64,000 nucleotides of DNA from Trileptium ribeirensis (GCA_030248225.1 JASANE010017572.1:1-64000); one strand, 5' to 3'. Numbered from the stretch's first letter, positions 46,998-59,943 are shown. Translations and numbers: made by a program. The notes: generated from the letters alone by a model not told the origin.

Positions 46998-47265
46998 TTG
47001 CAGTTAGTAGGCTTGCAGTGGTTGGTACTCTCGCAACCTCTCGGGATCTCTATGATGTCCCGATGTTTACTTTATGCGGAATTAATCACTGTTGCTATAA
47101 AATAAAATAGTTTCACTATATATAATTCAGTTTGCAGTTAGTAGGCTTGCAGTGGTTGGTACTCTCGCAATCTCTCGGGATCTCTATGATGTCCCGATGT
47201 TTACTTTATGCGGAATTAATCACTGTTGCTATAAAATAAAACAGTTTCACTATATATAATTTTAA
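46998..47265. repeat. 134-bp tandem duplication
   Basis: Two consecutive copies starting near 47,001 and 47,135 differ at only a couple of bases. Each holds CGGGA ... TCCCG, a possible small hairpin. High identity implies a recent duplication. Confidence 0.9.
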
Positions 47266-47269
47266 GTAT

Positions 47270-47749
47270 AAAATGAAATAGTATCTATAAAGTAAGCTAC
47301 AAAAGACGCCTTGGTCGCTGACCTAGTAAGTCATCCCAAATATAAGAGCAAAAATATATAATCTAAAGAATCTTATTTATTTATTTATATCTCAATATAT
47401 AACAAATCATCGTATAGAGCTGTAACGGTAAAATGACAAGTTCTAGTATAACTACAGTTTTTAAGGATTTTAAATATAAGTTTGAAATTGCATATAACAT
47501 GTTGTCCATATCCGAATAGATCCCACCATTTTCCCCAATAACCGAATATAGCAAACCATATCCCTGCCCGTCGCTACAGATGATTTTTCACTGCTGTGAC
47601 AACGCTTAAGAAAAAATAACTCACGAAGACCGTGCACGGATTTGCTCTTGTGTGTTCGTCAAATGCTCAGAGGAGTAGCTACATACAAACAGAGCCTGGA
47701 TTTGCTGGTGATCAATCGGTTTAACATCAAACACATTTTGAGTGTTTTC
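47270..47749. other. Non-coding stretch
   Basis: No gene recognised. Confidence 0.35.
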
Positions 47750-48215
47750 CGTTAGCCCCCCCCCCAGGCGGAATTCGGTCAATTCTGTAGATACAGCGAT
47801 AATTTTGGTACCATTAGACTCAGCTCAATGATTGTACATTTCAGCCACTTCTATGGCAAAAGTTTTTTTCGGTTTTTTAGTTAAAATGGTAAAATAGTTT
47901 TTTAGTTAATGCCATTTATGTGAAATCCTAATCCTAAGCCTTAGCCTAAGTGGAGAAGCCACGAACCGATTGCGCATATTTTACTACCATTCAACTCAGC
48001 CTGTCAACCAACTGGAGGAATGAATTATTTTGGATAAGGGAAAAATTTTTAATAATTTGGGTACCAAGGGACCATCTGGGAATTAAAAGCTATAAAAAAT
48101 TTTTGTCTTAACTGAAAGAACTGGTCATTTTCTGAACCAGCTCAACAAGCTGAGTCGAAATTATCACAGTATATTTAAAACTGACCAAATTCTATCTGAG
48201 GGCTACATGAAAAGA
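47750..48215. mobile_element. F2 foldback element, second copy
   Basis: The left end GTTAGCCCCCCCCCC, with GATACAGCGATAATTTTGGT, lies inverted relative to the right end (AACAAGCTGAGTCGAAATTA ... GAGGGCTACATG). This is the same arrangement as at 40,680-41,190. Confidence 0.6.
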
Positions 48216-48949
48216 CCCGACATTGGGTATACTATGTATAGATTTCGGATTTAGAGCGAGCCCAACAATATATAAATTACTAAACTATAATTCATGAACG
48301 TACTAGTCAAGTCCACGTTGCTCAGAGTGTGCACAGACCCTGGTAAGTAGGGAAAAATCAGTGAAGTAGTTACCGCGCGCGCTATTGTATGCTCGAATTT
48401 CCGGTTAATGACTACACTGAAAGCGGTGAAATTCCGTTCCACATATGTTTAATAGTGCTGGCTATTTGAAAAACAGACAGAACGACTGTCAGTTAAAGCA
48501 GTAAAAGCTTTGCAACACACAAATTTCAAAATAGCAGCATTGACAAATTATTAAAGACGTTTGGTTTTTGGCATGCCAGAATAGGCGAGTTGTTAAATGT
48601 GCACCAATTTGAGTTGTTTAGTAAGCCGATACCACGGCTATAATTCGGCGCGATCATTAAACGAAAAACTAATTGCTGGGAAAATGTGACTAAACAGTTG
48701 TCAATATAGCATTGCTTTGACATAGGTACTAAAGAATACACTGTGGAAATAAATTGACGCCAGACACCGAACAAAAACCAACTCGGATTATATACCAGCA
48801 AAAATTTCTTTTTGATATATTGAAAAAACTATGAAATTAAATTCACTGGAAAATTGGCACAACGTAAAGAAAATCCAAATCAGTAACAGCGTTATACCGC
48901 TCCTTCGAAACGAATTACTATTATATACAGCCTGCAAATTAGAGCTGCA
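48216..48949. other. Non-coding stretch
   Basis: No gene recognised. Confidence 0.35.
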
Positions 48950-49060
48950 ACTTTTCAAAATTAATACCCGGACCCGGACCTTGCAAAATAAAATAAACGG
49001 ACCCGGAATTTTTGAAAACGAATACCCGGAGCCGGACCTGGAATTTCTGAAAGCCAATAC
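48950..49060. repeat. F6 CCGGACCC-type repeat
   Basis: GAATACCCGGACCCGGACCT-like units repeat about four times after AGAGCTGCAAC. A related array, ending in GATGCAACTCTA, is at 49,965-50,085. Confidence 0.7.
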
Positions 49061-49964
49061 CCAGACACTGACTATTCATACATGATAAATATACACACAT
49101 ATATAATATAGTTTTATACATATACACGTTATATATAACAATATGGCTGGTAATATATATGTAACTCAAAATGGCTCGCAGACCATAGCGATCATTTCAC
49201 AAAATGCCTTATCGATATTGGCGCTTTGCTGCGGTGTCAACTGGAAACATATCAATTCAACACGTCACCAAACCGTGCTCTCTGTTGTATTGGTTAGATA
49301 TAAATGCATGACGTTTAACGTATCTTTTACTAGTTCAACATAATACACTAGTTCTACTTTACTGATACGGTAGATAGGTTGGCTTTAAGGTAAGCTCAAA
49401 GGGCACCCATAAAATTAATGGCACGAATTTCCGAAGTTTTAAAGTAGCTGGTCTATTATATAGTAATTTAACATCAAATGCAAGTCATTTAACTTGAATC
49501 CTCTGTAATAATAATAATTGGGAAAATTTTTTCGTCAACATGGTAAAATTATGTCACCTTTTACGTGTAAGTACAATTCAACTAACTTTGTATGTGACAC
49601 ATATTAAAAGTTACGCCTACCGTTGTGCACTGCCTTCGTCTTTAGTACGAGATAGCATCATTTGAGCTGCGAGCGAGCATAAAATTTTGCAAATTAATTG
49701 TTTGATTACATTCTCAGCTAGAATTGAGGATCCTTAGAGTTAGTAGCGGCTATTTTCGGCTACTATTACATTTTCCAACATCGCATCTCTGAACACCATT
49801 TAATTTTACATTATATTCAGTCATCAGATGCGTCTTTTTGGAGAGCATGACTATTACTGAACATAATATATAACTGGATATTAAATCGAGCGAGCTAGAA
49901 CCAGAAGGTTTTGATTTAAAATCCGCCATTAAATCGGCATCGCAGACAAGCAGTCCGAGTATTT
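49061..49964. other. Non-coding stretch
   Basis: No gene recognised. Confidence 0.35.
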
Positions 49965-50085
49965 TTGGGAGTACCCGGACCTTACAAGATAAAATAACCG
50001 GACCCAGAATTTTTTAAAACGAATACCCGGACCAGGAATTTTTTGTCAGAAATACCCGGAATAACCGGACCCGGATGCAACTCTA
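49965..50085. repeat. F6 CCGGACCC-type repeat, second array
   Basis: Repeated ACCCGGACC / ACCGGACCC words, like 48,950-49,060. Confidence 0.7.
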
Positions 50086-50589
50086 CTGCAATGGCCACAG
50101 CGTAATTGGCCGCCAACGCTTGCATGGGAAATACACATGTATAATAAAAATTTAAGACATTTGCAGCCATAAAGTAAGATATAAGACATTTGCAGGAATA
50201 AACTACGCTATATCTCTTAAAAAGAGGTTAAAATAATGTACGTGGTTTATTCAGTTTCACACACGTATACACATGTAGGGATTTTAGGAAAATTTTTTTC
50301 TCTATAGATGTATATATATAATTTTATATAATTATTCGAATCGCAATGACCCCACATGTTTCTGGTCAACTAGACGGTAGTGGAACTACATTTGTGAGCG
50401 GAGCTTGGGCTGTCGCATTACGAATGTACTCAATTTTATGTTCTTCAAATAACTACATTGCATAGGGCATAGGGCTTTATCATTGGTAAAAATATTATAT
50501 TTGAATTCTTCGACCCAAAAAACCTACAATGGTTTGATCGAAACGATTCTATTTCAATAAATAACACAAATATTGCAAAATTCTCTATT
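50086..50589. other. Non-coding stretch
   Basis: No gene recognised. Confidence 0.35.
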
Positions 50590-50830
50590 TTAGCTGCATA
50601 AGCTTAACTAATTAGCTAATTACTACAAAATTTTTTAATCCCAAATATCAGGTGCACACTCTGACATGATAGGCTTTCAAAAAGTTTTTTAAAATCGGTT
50701 CAGTGGTTTTTGAGATCCGTCGGACCGAACGAACGAACTAATGAACGGACGGACATCGACCTTTTTAATCTCAGACAGAAAATAAAAACGCTTCGCTTCG
50801 CTCCGCTCAATAAATCGCATCATCAAGTCG
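50590..50830 (+). repeat. F3-related repeat
   Basis: It has AACTAATTAGCTAATTAC, a GGACCGAACGAACGAAC tract and a 3' end AAAACGCTTCGCTTCGCTCC. The TTCGCTCCGCTC tail type is often seen at ends of non-LTR elements, but no coding part is present. Confidence 0.5.
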
Positions 50831-50864
50831 GCTACATCCGAAATAGAAATTTAGTGTTAAGACC

Positions 50865-50970
50865 AGGATTTCTAGAGGGTTAAATTTTGGGTGCCATGGG
50901 GAAGGAGAATTGGAAACCCAAAAAATCGACATAAGTTTTTGTCCAAAACTTGCCGAAATGGATATTTTCT
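50865..50970 (+). mobile_element. F2 fragment
   Basis: It has TTTTGGGTGCCATGGGGA, GGAAACCCAAAAAATC and GATATTTTCTG in F2 order. Confidence 0.5.
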
Positions 50971-51084
50971 GTGAGGAGGAGGCTACAGCAAAAGACACAA
51001 GAATTTTTGTCGCGCTCATTTCACGTTTATTTTTATACCTTTACATGGTTTGTATCAATTATATAATGCCTGCCGACATTGCTG

Positions 51085-51180
51085 TACAAGCGGGCAAGAC
51101 AAAACTGGGCCAAAATTTTGCAGCTACGGGCCGGGCCGAAAGATTTTGGTTCGTTCTCACCTCTATCACACACTTATGAC
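51085..51180 (+). repeat. F10 repeat fragment
   Basis: CGGGCCGGGCCGAAAGATTT, then TCGTTCTCACCTCTATCAC, matches 18,568-18,660. Confidence 0.5.
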
Positions 51181-52534
51181 AACAATACCAACTTCAGTGC
51201 CGTGCCATGAACACTTTATCACTTGGCCAACTTGTGGAAACGTGTTCATAGTTTTAGCATGAATGCTAAAAATCTATACATACATAGGTATTCACGATAT
51301 CGGTTAAGACTAAGCACTTAAAGATATATACATGCCTAGGACCGTTTGGTTTAGTTCCATTGCTTTTAATTATGTGCTAGCCAGATCAAACCATGACGAA
51401 TTAATACATACTTAGATCAAACAGAACATATGTAAGTAATAAATCCAATTAATAGATATCAATTATTCATAGCTGAACTTTAAGCAAATCGGAGCATTCT
51501 TTGCAGTTACAGACGATAGCAGTAACATTTGGCATTAATTCATATTTACATAATATAAATATTTGGATGAATTCAACAGTACCCCTTTATGACAAAAAAA
51601 ACAACATATACATGGTAAAAACATAATCTAAATAGAACCAATAATCCCAAAACCATACTTAATATATTATAACGAAATATCTACAAATCTTGGTAGACAA
51701 TATTGCTTTTAGCAATCTATGCCTTAGTTTGGACGACGTAGGCACTGTTTGAGATATAATTTTGTGAATCGTTCTCCTCGGATTGATTTCGCCAGAAAAG
51801 GCGCCCAGAAAATTGTAGATTTCGCACTGGTGAACTCGAGTGCAAACAAAAGCCCGTATTTTAAGATATAGCTACTACTGCAGAAGTGTTCCCTCTGAGT
51901 CACAAAATTGGAGGATACCATCTTTAAAGGGTAGTCTCCCACACGTCAAGGGAGGGTGACGCACAGGTCGCACCATCGTAGCTGAGGTTTCTTGGAGAGG
52001 TTCAACTGTACGAGCCACATAAGCTTCGTTACACAAACTTTTCCAGCCGGCACAAATGACTGGCATGGTGTATAGAACATAGGTGTCGATAAGGGGTAAG
52101 CGAGTCCACAAGCAGTCATTAATCCTTCCAAGCGCTCCGATAATTTTGGCAAATTTGGAAAATTTTAATAAAAAATTAGCACAAATTTGGGAAACTTTAG
52201 CGAACATACGAGAAAATTGGGCAAAATTTTAGAGATATTGAAGTGCAACCGCGTGAATCACAGTGTACACCCTTTCTGTGTGAAATCTAGAGAGGGCGAT
52301 CCGGTCTCCCAACCTCCGACACGATGCACCACTGGTGACGCGCCGGCCGATTCGCTGCCATATTCTGAATTCACATTTGGAATATCTTCACGCGTCCGTG
52401 TGATATTTATTTAAACATAATCCGTGGGACAGACGGACGACCACCAATAAATGTATCAGCGCGCAACAAATCAGTGCTTGCTGCATGAGCATAAAAACGT
52501 AGATTGAATTATATAAATATATAATTAAAGCAAA
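51181..52534. other. Non-coding stretch
   Basis: 52,150-52,250 has imperfect GGAAAATTTTA / AAATTTGGG repeats. No gene recognised. Confidence 0.35.
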
Positions 52535-52610
52535 ATATAAAAAAATTTCAAATAAAATTTTTATAAGGAATTCCGGTTCCGGTATAGTTTTCGCCATTTA
52601 CCACATCCTA
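52535..52610 (-). mobile_element. F5 terminal fragment
   Basis: TTTCAAATAAAATTTTTATA, then GGAATTCCGGTTCCGGTATAG, matches the same end of the F5 copies (compare 57,900-57,950). Confidence 0.6.
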
Positions 52611-53115
52611 ACTACAGTCACAGCCTGAGATATGTCATTACAGCTAGATATATATATGATTATAATGATAGGATGTCAAAACTGACGCGCACCATGCAGT
52701 CGCATAAGAGTGATTATAACGTTCACAAAGGCAACACTAAAACATGCATCACATCACCTACTCATGTTGTTCTTGTTATACATATAAAGAAAATTCAAGT
52801 ATTCCTAGATACAAGACAAAGTAATATAGCATCAAGTTTATAGCAAGAAAGCGAATATAGTACCAAAGTGCCATATAAACACAAAACCTAAGCAAAATTA
52901 TATATACGACTGGAGTTTAATGTTTATGTAACTATCGCATTATACATTGTAATTACATATAATAAACACTGATGTTTACAAATATATCAGCTAGATAAAA
53001 AAAATATCACAATACTTGGGCTAATGAGCAATATGTATACAAATAGCGACACTTGCTTTTATATCTCCGTTCAATTGCAAACTCGTGTATGTTCATGTGA
53101 AGTATATACTTTATA
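52611..53115. other. Non-coding stretch
   Basis: No gene recognised. Confidence 0.35.
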
Positions 53116-53345
53116 AGGGCGCGTTCACATTGAGTCGAATCCGTAACAACTTATTCCAATACGATTTGCACGCGAATTGTATTATATATACGTATATAAT
53201 GTCAACATTGTATCTGATACGATCTGATAAAGTACGCGTAATTTTATGGGTTCCGAATCGGATGATATAAACACATATACACATACACAAGGTATACGGT
53301 AGGGCGCAGAATTTGCTCCCAGCGGATCGGATGGAATGTGAACCC
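53116..53345. mobile_element. Palindromic MITE (GTTCACATT family), second copy
   Basis: Left end GCGTTCACATTGAGTCGAAT; right end GGATCGGATGGAATGTGAAC. The ends pair through GTTCACATT/AATGTGAAC. About 230 bp, AT-rich centre. Related to 12,886-13,033. Confidence 0.6.
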
Positions 53346-55639
53346 AACCAACCTAACAAGAAATCATAGTATCGATGATATAACACGAAATCATAATATC
53401 GATGATAGCGGACTCTGCTGAACAGTGCAATATTCCTCAGCTTTTCTGTATAATCAACCGTTGTACGTTTCGGTCTTATCCCCAGGTTTGCGATCCACTT
53501 GGTTACCCCACCCTTGTTCATAAACTACCACATTGGAAGGCTATAAATTTAGTTGGGTGAGGTATAAGTCGGTGGCCGATGAACCTAGGGCGATCTGGAT
53601 GTGGTGGTCCAACAATATGGATGGGATAGTCTTGTTTATGACCGACACAGTGGGAGGAGGGAGGCAGGAGGGTGATAAGATTGAACACGACCGCGACGCA
53701 GCGCGGTCGAAAGCAACGAGAAGCTGAACGGTGTCACACTTCCCAGCAGAGTCGGTCATCATAGACGCTTGATATTATGTATCTATAATATATCCTCGTA
53801 AACTCAGTCAAAACAACAATGTTTCAGACTTTCAGCACGAAATTAGCAACATACAAAATCTGAATTTTCTTATCTATTCAGACATCAAAAATTGATCTAC
53901 CTGAGCACACTCCGAAATATTCAATTCTAAACGCTGCCTCAGCAATGCATTAACGGCGACGTGACAGTCTTGTTCAGAACATCTGATAACCTTAAGCAAT
54001 TCACTTCTTAATTCAATGTCCAAATACGTTTATTTTATAAATTTTACAATACCAGATCTCAAGCAACCTTAAGAATTTAATAAACATTTTTCATATTTGT
54101 GTCCTCTAACCCTAAGCTAATAAATATGTATGCACAATGTGTCACAAGTTATGTGAAGGGTGTAACCTCACATACTCTCCTCCCTACAAAACTGAGTGGT
54201 CGATGTTTTAGGCGCCTCCGAAAAAGGGCGTACTAGGCAAGCCCGAAAACGTCCAATACGGGTTAACATTAGCAACGGGAAGCGTTATACTCTTCCCTTA
54301 TGTACTTTTGATGATACCAAGAGTATATGCTGACGGCGCTGTACTATTCGGACGTGACTCTCAAATCTTCATAAATCACGATTATTGGAAAAAAATTTTG
54401 TATATAGTATTCAGTGCGACATGCTGAGTACAACGGTATCAAATGTGAACCCTGAAACTTTAAATTTTTCGATTTTTCAGCCTATTTACTATTGAGCCTA
54501 AAAGTAGAAAAAAGAAAATTTCCTTCGATCACGATGCGATGGGTACTAATAGATCCAGATCGACCAGCGGAAACGAGCGGTATTAATTTTGGAGCCTTGT
54601 GCCCAGTAGTTAACGAAACGATCCCAAATCTTAACTATAGAAACTAAACCCCAGGCATTAAACTAAGCCTTAGGTGTTCTTCATTCTAACAGCTTTCAGT
54701 ATGTCATTTTTATATTTAATTGCATATCTTTTAGGTAAATAGTGGCCGGTCGATCAATAATTCAATTTCGTCCCCTTCAACACCGTCCTTATTTCCAGAG
54801 TTACCCGACATCAACAGCATTTTCATTCAAATTGCACGATGTACCATTACCCCAACTTCAACTTTATTATTAAATAATAACCAGTAAGCCCGGGTTATTA
54901 ATAAATAAAAGATTTTGCATTTGCAAGCATCACTGCTATATAACTAAACGTTGTGAAGCTTCCAGGCATTAGACAATTTTGAATGGCGGCGTACGGAGTA
55001 TAAAAATTGTCCCCGGAAATTTTCTATCCGAGAAAACTCGTTTTTTCCAATTGCCACAGCTTTCTTGACAACAGTTTATTACCTATGTTTACTTTGATAA
55101 TTTGAGCCATGAATAGATCACTAAACAGCTTATGTTGAACAAAAACACGGTGACATATTGGTATAACTGTTGTAGTGACATGGCGGTAGCCTCCGATTGT
55201 GACCACTGGCAGCAATTAATAATAGGAGCCTCGGAATAGACGTAGAAATAAAAGAATCGACGTTTTTCGCTAAAAATATAATCGTGGGCAACGTTGTCGT
55301 TAACACGGTTGGGTATTAGGCAAGATCATAAGCGAAACACAACGTTGTCTCGTTTGTCCAGTTGCCGATGGTACCAGGCAAACAATAATGTCACTCATAC
55401 TTTAACACGTACAGCCAGAATTTTAACCGATAATTTCAGGAATATGTCCACGGCATACAGAATTTGCCCAATCTGAACCCCTTCTGTCACGAAGTCGTCA
55501 ACCATCACAGCAACCAATTCATCAACCCCTACATCCGCGCTGCACATAATTATACACTCAAAATATCGAGCAATTATGCGGTCGCCTTAAGCAATTCATC
55601 TGCAACTGCGGTGGCGTCAATCCGAACTCTTCAATCGTT
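53346..55639. other. Non-coding stretch
   Basis: No gene recognised. A short ATCGATGATA duplication occurs at about 53,370-53,410. Confidence 0.35.
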
Positions 55640-56010
55640 ACGCAAGGCAATAAACTTTGCATCAACCATTCCAACACAATACGCTAAAATCGGCATCGTC
55701 TTTCCGTCCGTCGAACTCCTCAATAACTGCAGGACAGATATAAACTTTTGTTGTTTGAAAAGCCTAATACCCTTCAGGTGCAAGAGAAACAGTTTTTGTC
55801 AAAAATTACTTTAGCTAATTAGTAATTAACTAATCAGTCAAGCGTGTTAGCCTATATTTAGCATTTCCAAACAAAAATTGCTTATGTTTTAATGAATAAT
55901 TAGTATAAAGCTATTATTTTGGTGCGTGTAGAACATTTCACCCTGCTGATTACAAATCTGGTATTTATTAATATTCGAGGATGTTAAAAACATGCTAATT
56001 AGTTAAATAG
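55640..56010 (-). repeat. F3 repeat, uninterrupted copy
   Basis: Its reverse complement runs continuously through both parts of the split copy at 31,380-31,607 and 32,330-32,575, and so defines the pre-insertion sequence. AATTAGTTAA-type words continue to about 56,190. Confidence 0.7.
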
Positions 56011-56189
56011 TTTTAATTACTAATTAATTATCACAATTTTTGAAATTTTTCAAACTGCTCAGAAGTGAAAAAATAGTACACGCGTGTTTTCGATATCACT
56101 CATCACGAATATGACAATTCTGCAGCTCTAAAACTTGACCGTACATGTTCATTAGTTAACTTAACTAATTAATCAATCAGTTAATTTTA

Positions 56190-57019
56190 TGTGAATTTTA
56201 AAATCACCCCAATTTGTTCCGCCTTATAAATGAATTCAGAAATGGATCAACGCTAGCTTCGGAATCGAAGAATTCTCACTAGACCGCACTATAGTAAAAA
56301 AGATGAGGTCAGCTTATTTTTTCTCTGTAAAAAGGTCTTCGTTATCTCAACGTAAACCGATATGGACGTGTGAGGGCTCATATGAAAGCTACAATACTCT
56401 AGATCTGTCTTTTGGAGGTTTTATTACGATTCCACACACCCAGGTCCACCACAGGGGGTCAAAGGGGCATACCCAATGGCTAAAATGGGCCATTTTTGCT
56501 CATAACTCGGCAACTCTTGAGCCGATTTGAATAAATTTGATATCAAAATATGTCCCCCAGGAAGCTTTATTTATGAGCATATAAACTGCTCTGGTCGGGT
56601 CACTATGGGGCATGGAGGACTTTAGCAATTGGTCAAACTTTCAAAATTTTGGTAAAACTTTGTCGAGGTGTAGCTATGTAACCACTTAAGCGATTCTAAT
56701 GAAATTTGGTGTGTGCATAGAGCTACTGAGCTAGCTGCAAGGTGTCAACAGATTTGATGTAGGACCCCTGGGTCAATTGGCCGACGCCATATATAGTCAT
56801 CTGAGACATTACTCCTTCCAACGGTATATTAATAGATTTGTGGCTCAAAATAAGTTCATATGGGCTTCGTGGGTGCTGATTTCAAATCTTCACTGTATTT
56901 AAACGTATCTCTTCGTGTAGAGGTAGTTATATCAATGGGTGAGACAAGGCGACTTTTGCGATAGGGTCGAGTGTCATGCGGTCTGTAGCAACTTCTGTTT
57001 ATGTTTGCTACTGTGATTT
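56190..57019. other. Non-coding, possible dispersed repeat
   Basis: The composition differs from its neighbours (CCAGGTCCACCACAGGGGG; GGGTCACTATGGGGCATGG; CCCCTGGGTCAATTGGCC). No frame with a recognisable domain. It has the look of a transposon interior but no ends were found. Confidence 0.35.
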
Positions 57020-58013
57020 TGTTAAGATTCTTATGTATTGCGATGGCATTATTGCCTTTCTGGAACTTCAAAGAGACTGAGGAAGCTAATAATGTTTATT
57101 TATCGATCAATATGTTGGTTTTAGGACACCCAGAGCAAAAAATGCCTTCCACTATACACCCTAGCGTATACTGCCTCAAACTGAATGTGCTTACAACGCA
57201 CTGAGGGTAGAATAAACACTTTTGCTTTATCTCCAGTCGCCTCCCTTTACTACATATTTATACGTTTGTTACATGTTTTTGTGTAGGAACTTGAAATTGT
57301 TTATACGGTGCTAAGAGAAAATAATTGAAGGCAATTTTCTGATCCGTGGGGTTGGGCAATGTAGCGTTGTGCAACAAGTGCCTGTCAGTTAGATGATAAT
57401 GATGATAACTTTCGAACCAGATGCTGGAAATGAGACAAACTATGATAGTGCTCGCACAGATTCAATAAATACAGTTCGTTGCCAAGACGCAGTTTCTGGC
57501 TGCGTTGTAAATAACGTTACTTTACTTCAATGTAGAATGATTTACAAAGTTTACAAGCGCAGTGGCTAGTGCCTGACGCATATTTATGTTAGCCAAGCTT
57601 ACGCTAAGTAATTCTACGCAATCAATACTCTGTTACCGAGTTGAACCGGTTTAATTCGAACATACCCCGCTGACTTCTAAATGTGCAAAATAGCTGCTAC
57701 AAGTATCAACCTGGCTTTATTTTGTTAACAAACTCCTCTGGTTAGGATAAAAAATTCCTGCTGAAATTATGCGCCCTATTTACGTTTCACACAGCAAATT
57801 GCCGAGTTAATCATTTCTTTTGCTTGGTTGTAGTGGAACTTGATCATTGTATACATATATTACATATGTTTAGACTACAGATGAGCAAAAATGTGGAAAT
57901 TTTCAAACAAAATTTTTAAACCGGAATTCCGGTTCCGCTATGGTTTTTGCCCTTTGCCGGAACCGCAACCGGAACAAGATTTTTGCCGGAACCGGAATTA
58001 CGGTTACACCTTG
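57020..58013 (-). mobile_element. F5 hAT-like element, copy 2
   Basis: Inverted relative to copy 1, 12 kb away. The terminus at 58,013, reversed, is CAAGGTGTAACCG, then TAATTCCGGTTCC, aligning with the left end of copy 1. Similarity continues to about 57,020 and then stops about 120 bp short of the expected other terminus, so this copy is truncated. Several indels separate the copies. Confidence 0.75.
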
Positions 58014-59189
58014 CCAGGACGCTATAACATTTTTGTTTCAGTTTTTCACGGAAATGGGAGACCTTATGGAGTTTTGACGAAGATTCTAAATCTCTCAATT
58101 GTTTTACCTTAGCTCCTGTTGTTTTCATGTTATGCCTACTCAAAAGTTGCTTCAACACATGTATTTCTGAAAAGGTATACGTGGTAAACTTGATACCTAT
58201 ACCACTTTTAATGTTTCAAGTGATACACATCTTGCGAGGACAAATTTGGATTGGGCATAACATGAAAATAGTAAAAGTTGGGGTAAAATGAATTGTAGAT
58301 TAGCAATCCTCATCAAAAATTACATATGGTGGCCTGGTTTGGCAAATATCGAAGACGAAAATTTTTATATCGTTTCAGGTCCCAGATATTTAACTTGAGC
58401 CAATTTTTTTCAAAAGACTCCCCCAAAAATATGCAGTCGGAATAAAAAAACAATGATGCCCACCCACAAAAAAGTGCGAGGGTTACCCCCATAGCCAGGG
58501 GGTAAGCTCGAAATGGATCACGTCCTGCTCAATGATTTTATGTCGAAATTTTGAGAAGTGTCATACCCTGGTAAAAAATTATCATAAACTCCAGATGATA
58601 CTAATATCCTCGCTTTCGCTACTTACATTTTTATGATTATGTATAAATTAGCAAAATTTTCTATGTGTTACAGATTAAGCACAATTATGCACAATGACGT
58701 GTATACACAAATAGGCATAGCCGTTTAGGCTAGCATAGTACAATAAAACTTATAAACCAACACAGTGCTGCATTCAACAAGTTAGCAAGCTGTTGGAAAG
58801 CGCGTTCGCCACACACTTTCGATATGGCTGTGCTGAGATTCTATCACCACCGAAACACTAAGCGCTAAGAAACAATTTAAAGTTAACGCAACAAAAAATA
58901 AATTTTTTTCAAGCATTTCACATTCTACGTCAAAAACTTTATAATACACTTTTTAACATCCATAAATAAGTACCGCAAAAATAAACTAGATTGTGCGTTA
59001 AATAAATCCCTAATCTTAATCAGATACGTAAGAATTTGTAAAGCCTTTGTGCTTTCTTGCATTTTATACTCACTGGATTAAATGTAGAGATTTTAAATAC
59101 ACACAAAGCAGTATTACTGCGCTAATATGTACCAGCCCAATCTTTATAAAAATGGCAGAAACGCGTAAAGTACAACAAATTTATAGGGA
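58014..59189. other. Non-coding stretch
   Basis: Contains a hairpin TTACCCCC/GGGGGTAA (58,483-58,505). No gene recognised. Confidence 0.35.
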
Positions 59190-59202
59190 GGATGGGAACG
59201 GA

Positions 59203-59385
59203 CGGCCGGATACCGGTGGGGTGTGACCTCTGTATGCACTTATATAATATTTTTTGCACGTATAATAAACTCTTGTATTTCATTTATATTATGTTCATAA
59301 GGTCACACTCCGCTGCCCGAAGGTGCCCGGGGTGATTTTGGCACCAAATCTGAAAGAGAGGATCACTATTAGGGGTGCCCGGTCG
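59203..59385 (+). other. Three-way junction, copy B
   Basis: P1 is 59,203-59,214 with 59,374-59,385 (11 of 12 pairs, two wobble). P2 is 59,215-59,229 with 59,300-59,314 (15 pairs, three wobble). P3 is GGTGCC/GGCACC (59,322-59,327, 59,340-59,345) with loop CGGGGTGATTTT. Compared with copy A, at least three pairs change on both sides. Confidence 0.75.
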
Positions 59386-59480
59386 ATCCTCGTGAACGAA
59401 AATGTTGGAACATTGTGTGCATAAAATGTTTGCTTATTATATTATCCGGCCTCCGGCCGCCTACTGTTTTTCGTTCCTGA

Positions 59481-59579
59481 GATATCGGCAAAAATGTGCC
59501 GATATCCCTATGAGCAAACGGCGCCCTGAGCGCCGTTATATTTCTCTCCAAAACTTTTGCCGCACCGACCAGCGGGCGG
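59481..59579 (+). other. GC hairpin block, copy B
   Basis: GATATCGGCA/TGCCGATATC (59,481-59,490, 59,497-59,506) is a perfect 10-bp stem. AACGGCGC/GCGCCGTT (59,517-59,524, 59,530-59,537) is a perfect 8-bp stem around CCTGA. A weaker CCGC/GCGG stem (59,560-59,579) follows. The last two are at the sites of the copy A hairpins at 1,193-1,252. Confidence 0.6.
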
Positions 59580-59856
59580 TTTTGTTATCTTGGCGAGCCT
59601 CGGCCACGTACAGTTGTTTCAATATAGACACCATAGTGGGGGCTGGCGACGATGTTGTTTGTTTTTAAACGACCACTATGTACATACGTATGTTATTAGC
59701 TGTGCTGTGTCACTTAAGCCGTATAGAGTTTTCAAATCTGTGTATTGTGCTGTTTACGTTTTATTTGAATTTCAGCTTTGATGTGTGCGCCGCTTAACTT
59801 CTTGTAGTCGGAGGGTCTGTCGCGAGGGCTAGCCAGGGAAGGGGGCCTCGAGCGAG

Positions 59857-59943
59857 TATAAAAGAAATGGCTCGCTCAGCAATTTGGGACCAGTCGAGCG
59901 ATGTGAATTTAAAATTTGACGCTTTAAGTCGGCGGTTGTCGCC
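59857..59943 (+). promoter_or_regulatory. TATA promoter of structured element, copy B
   Basis: TATAAAAG (59,857-59,864), then GGGACCAGTCG (59,886-59,896) at the same 29-bp spacing as copy A, then GGCGGTTGTCGCC (59,931-59,943). GAGCGAG and CTCGCTC flank the TATA box as a 7-bp inverted repeat; copy A has a different short inverted repeat (CAGT/ACTG) there. Confidence 0.7.
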
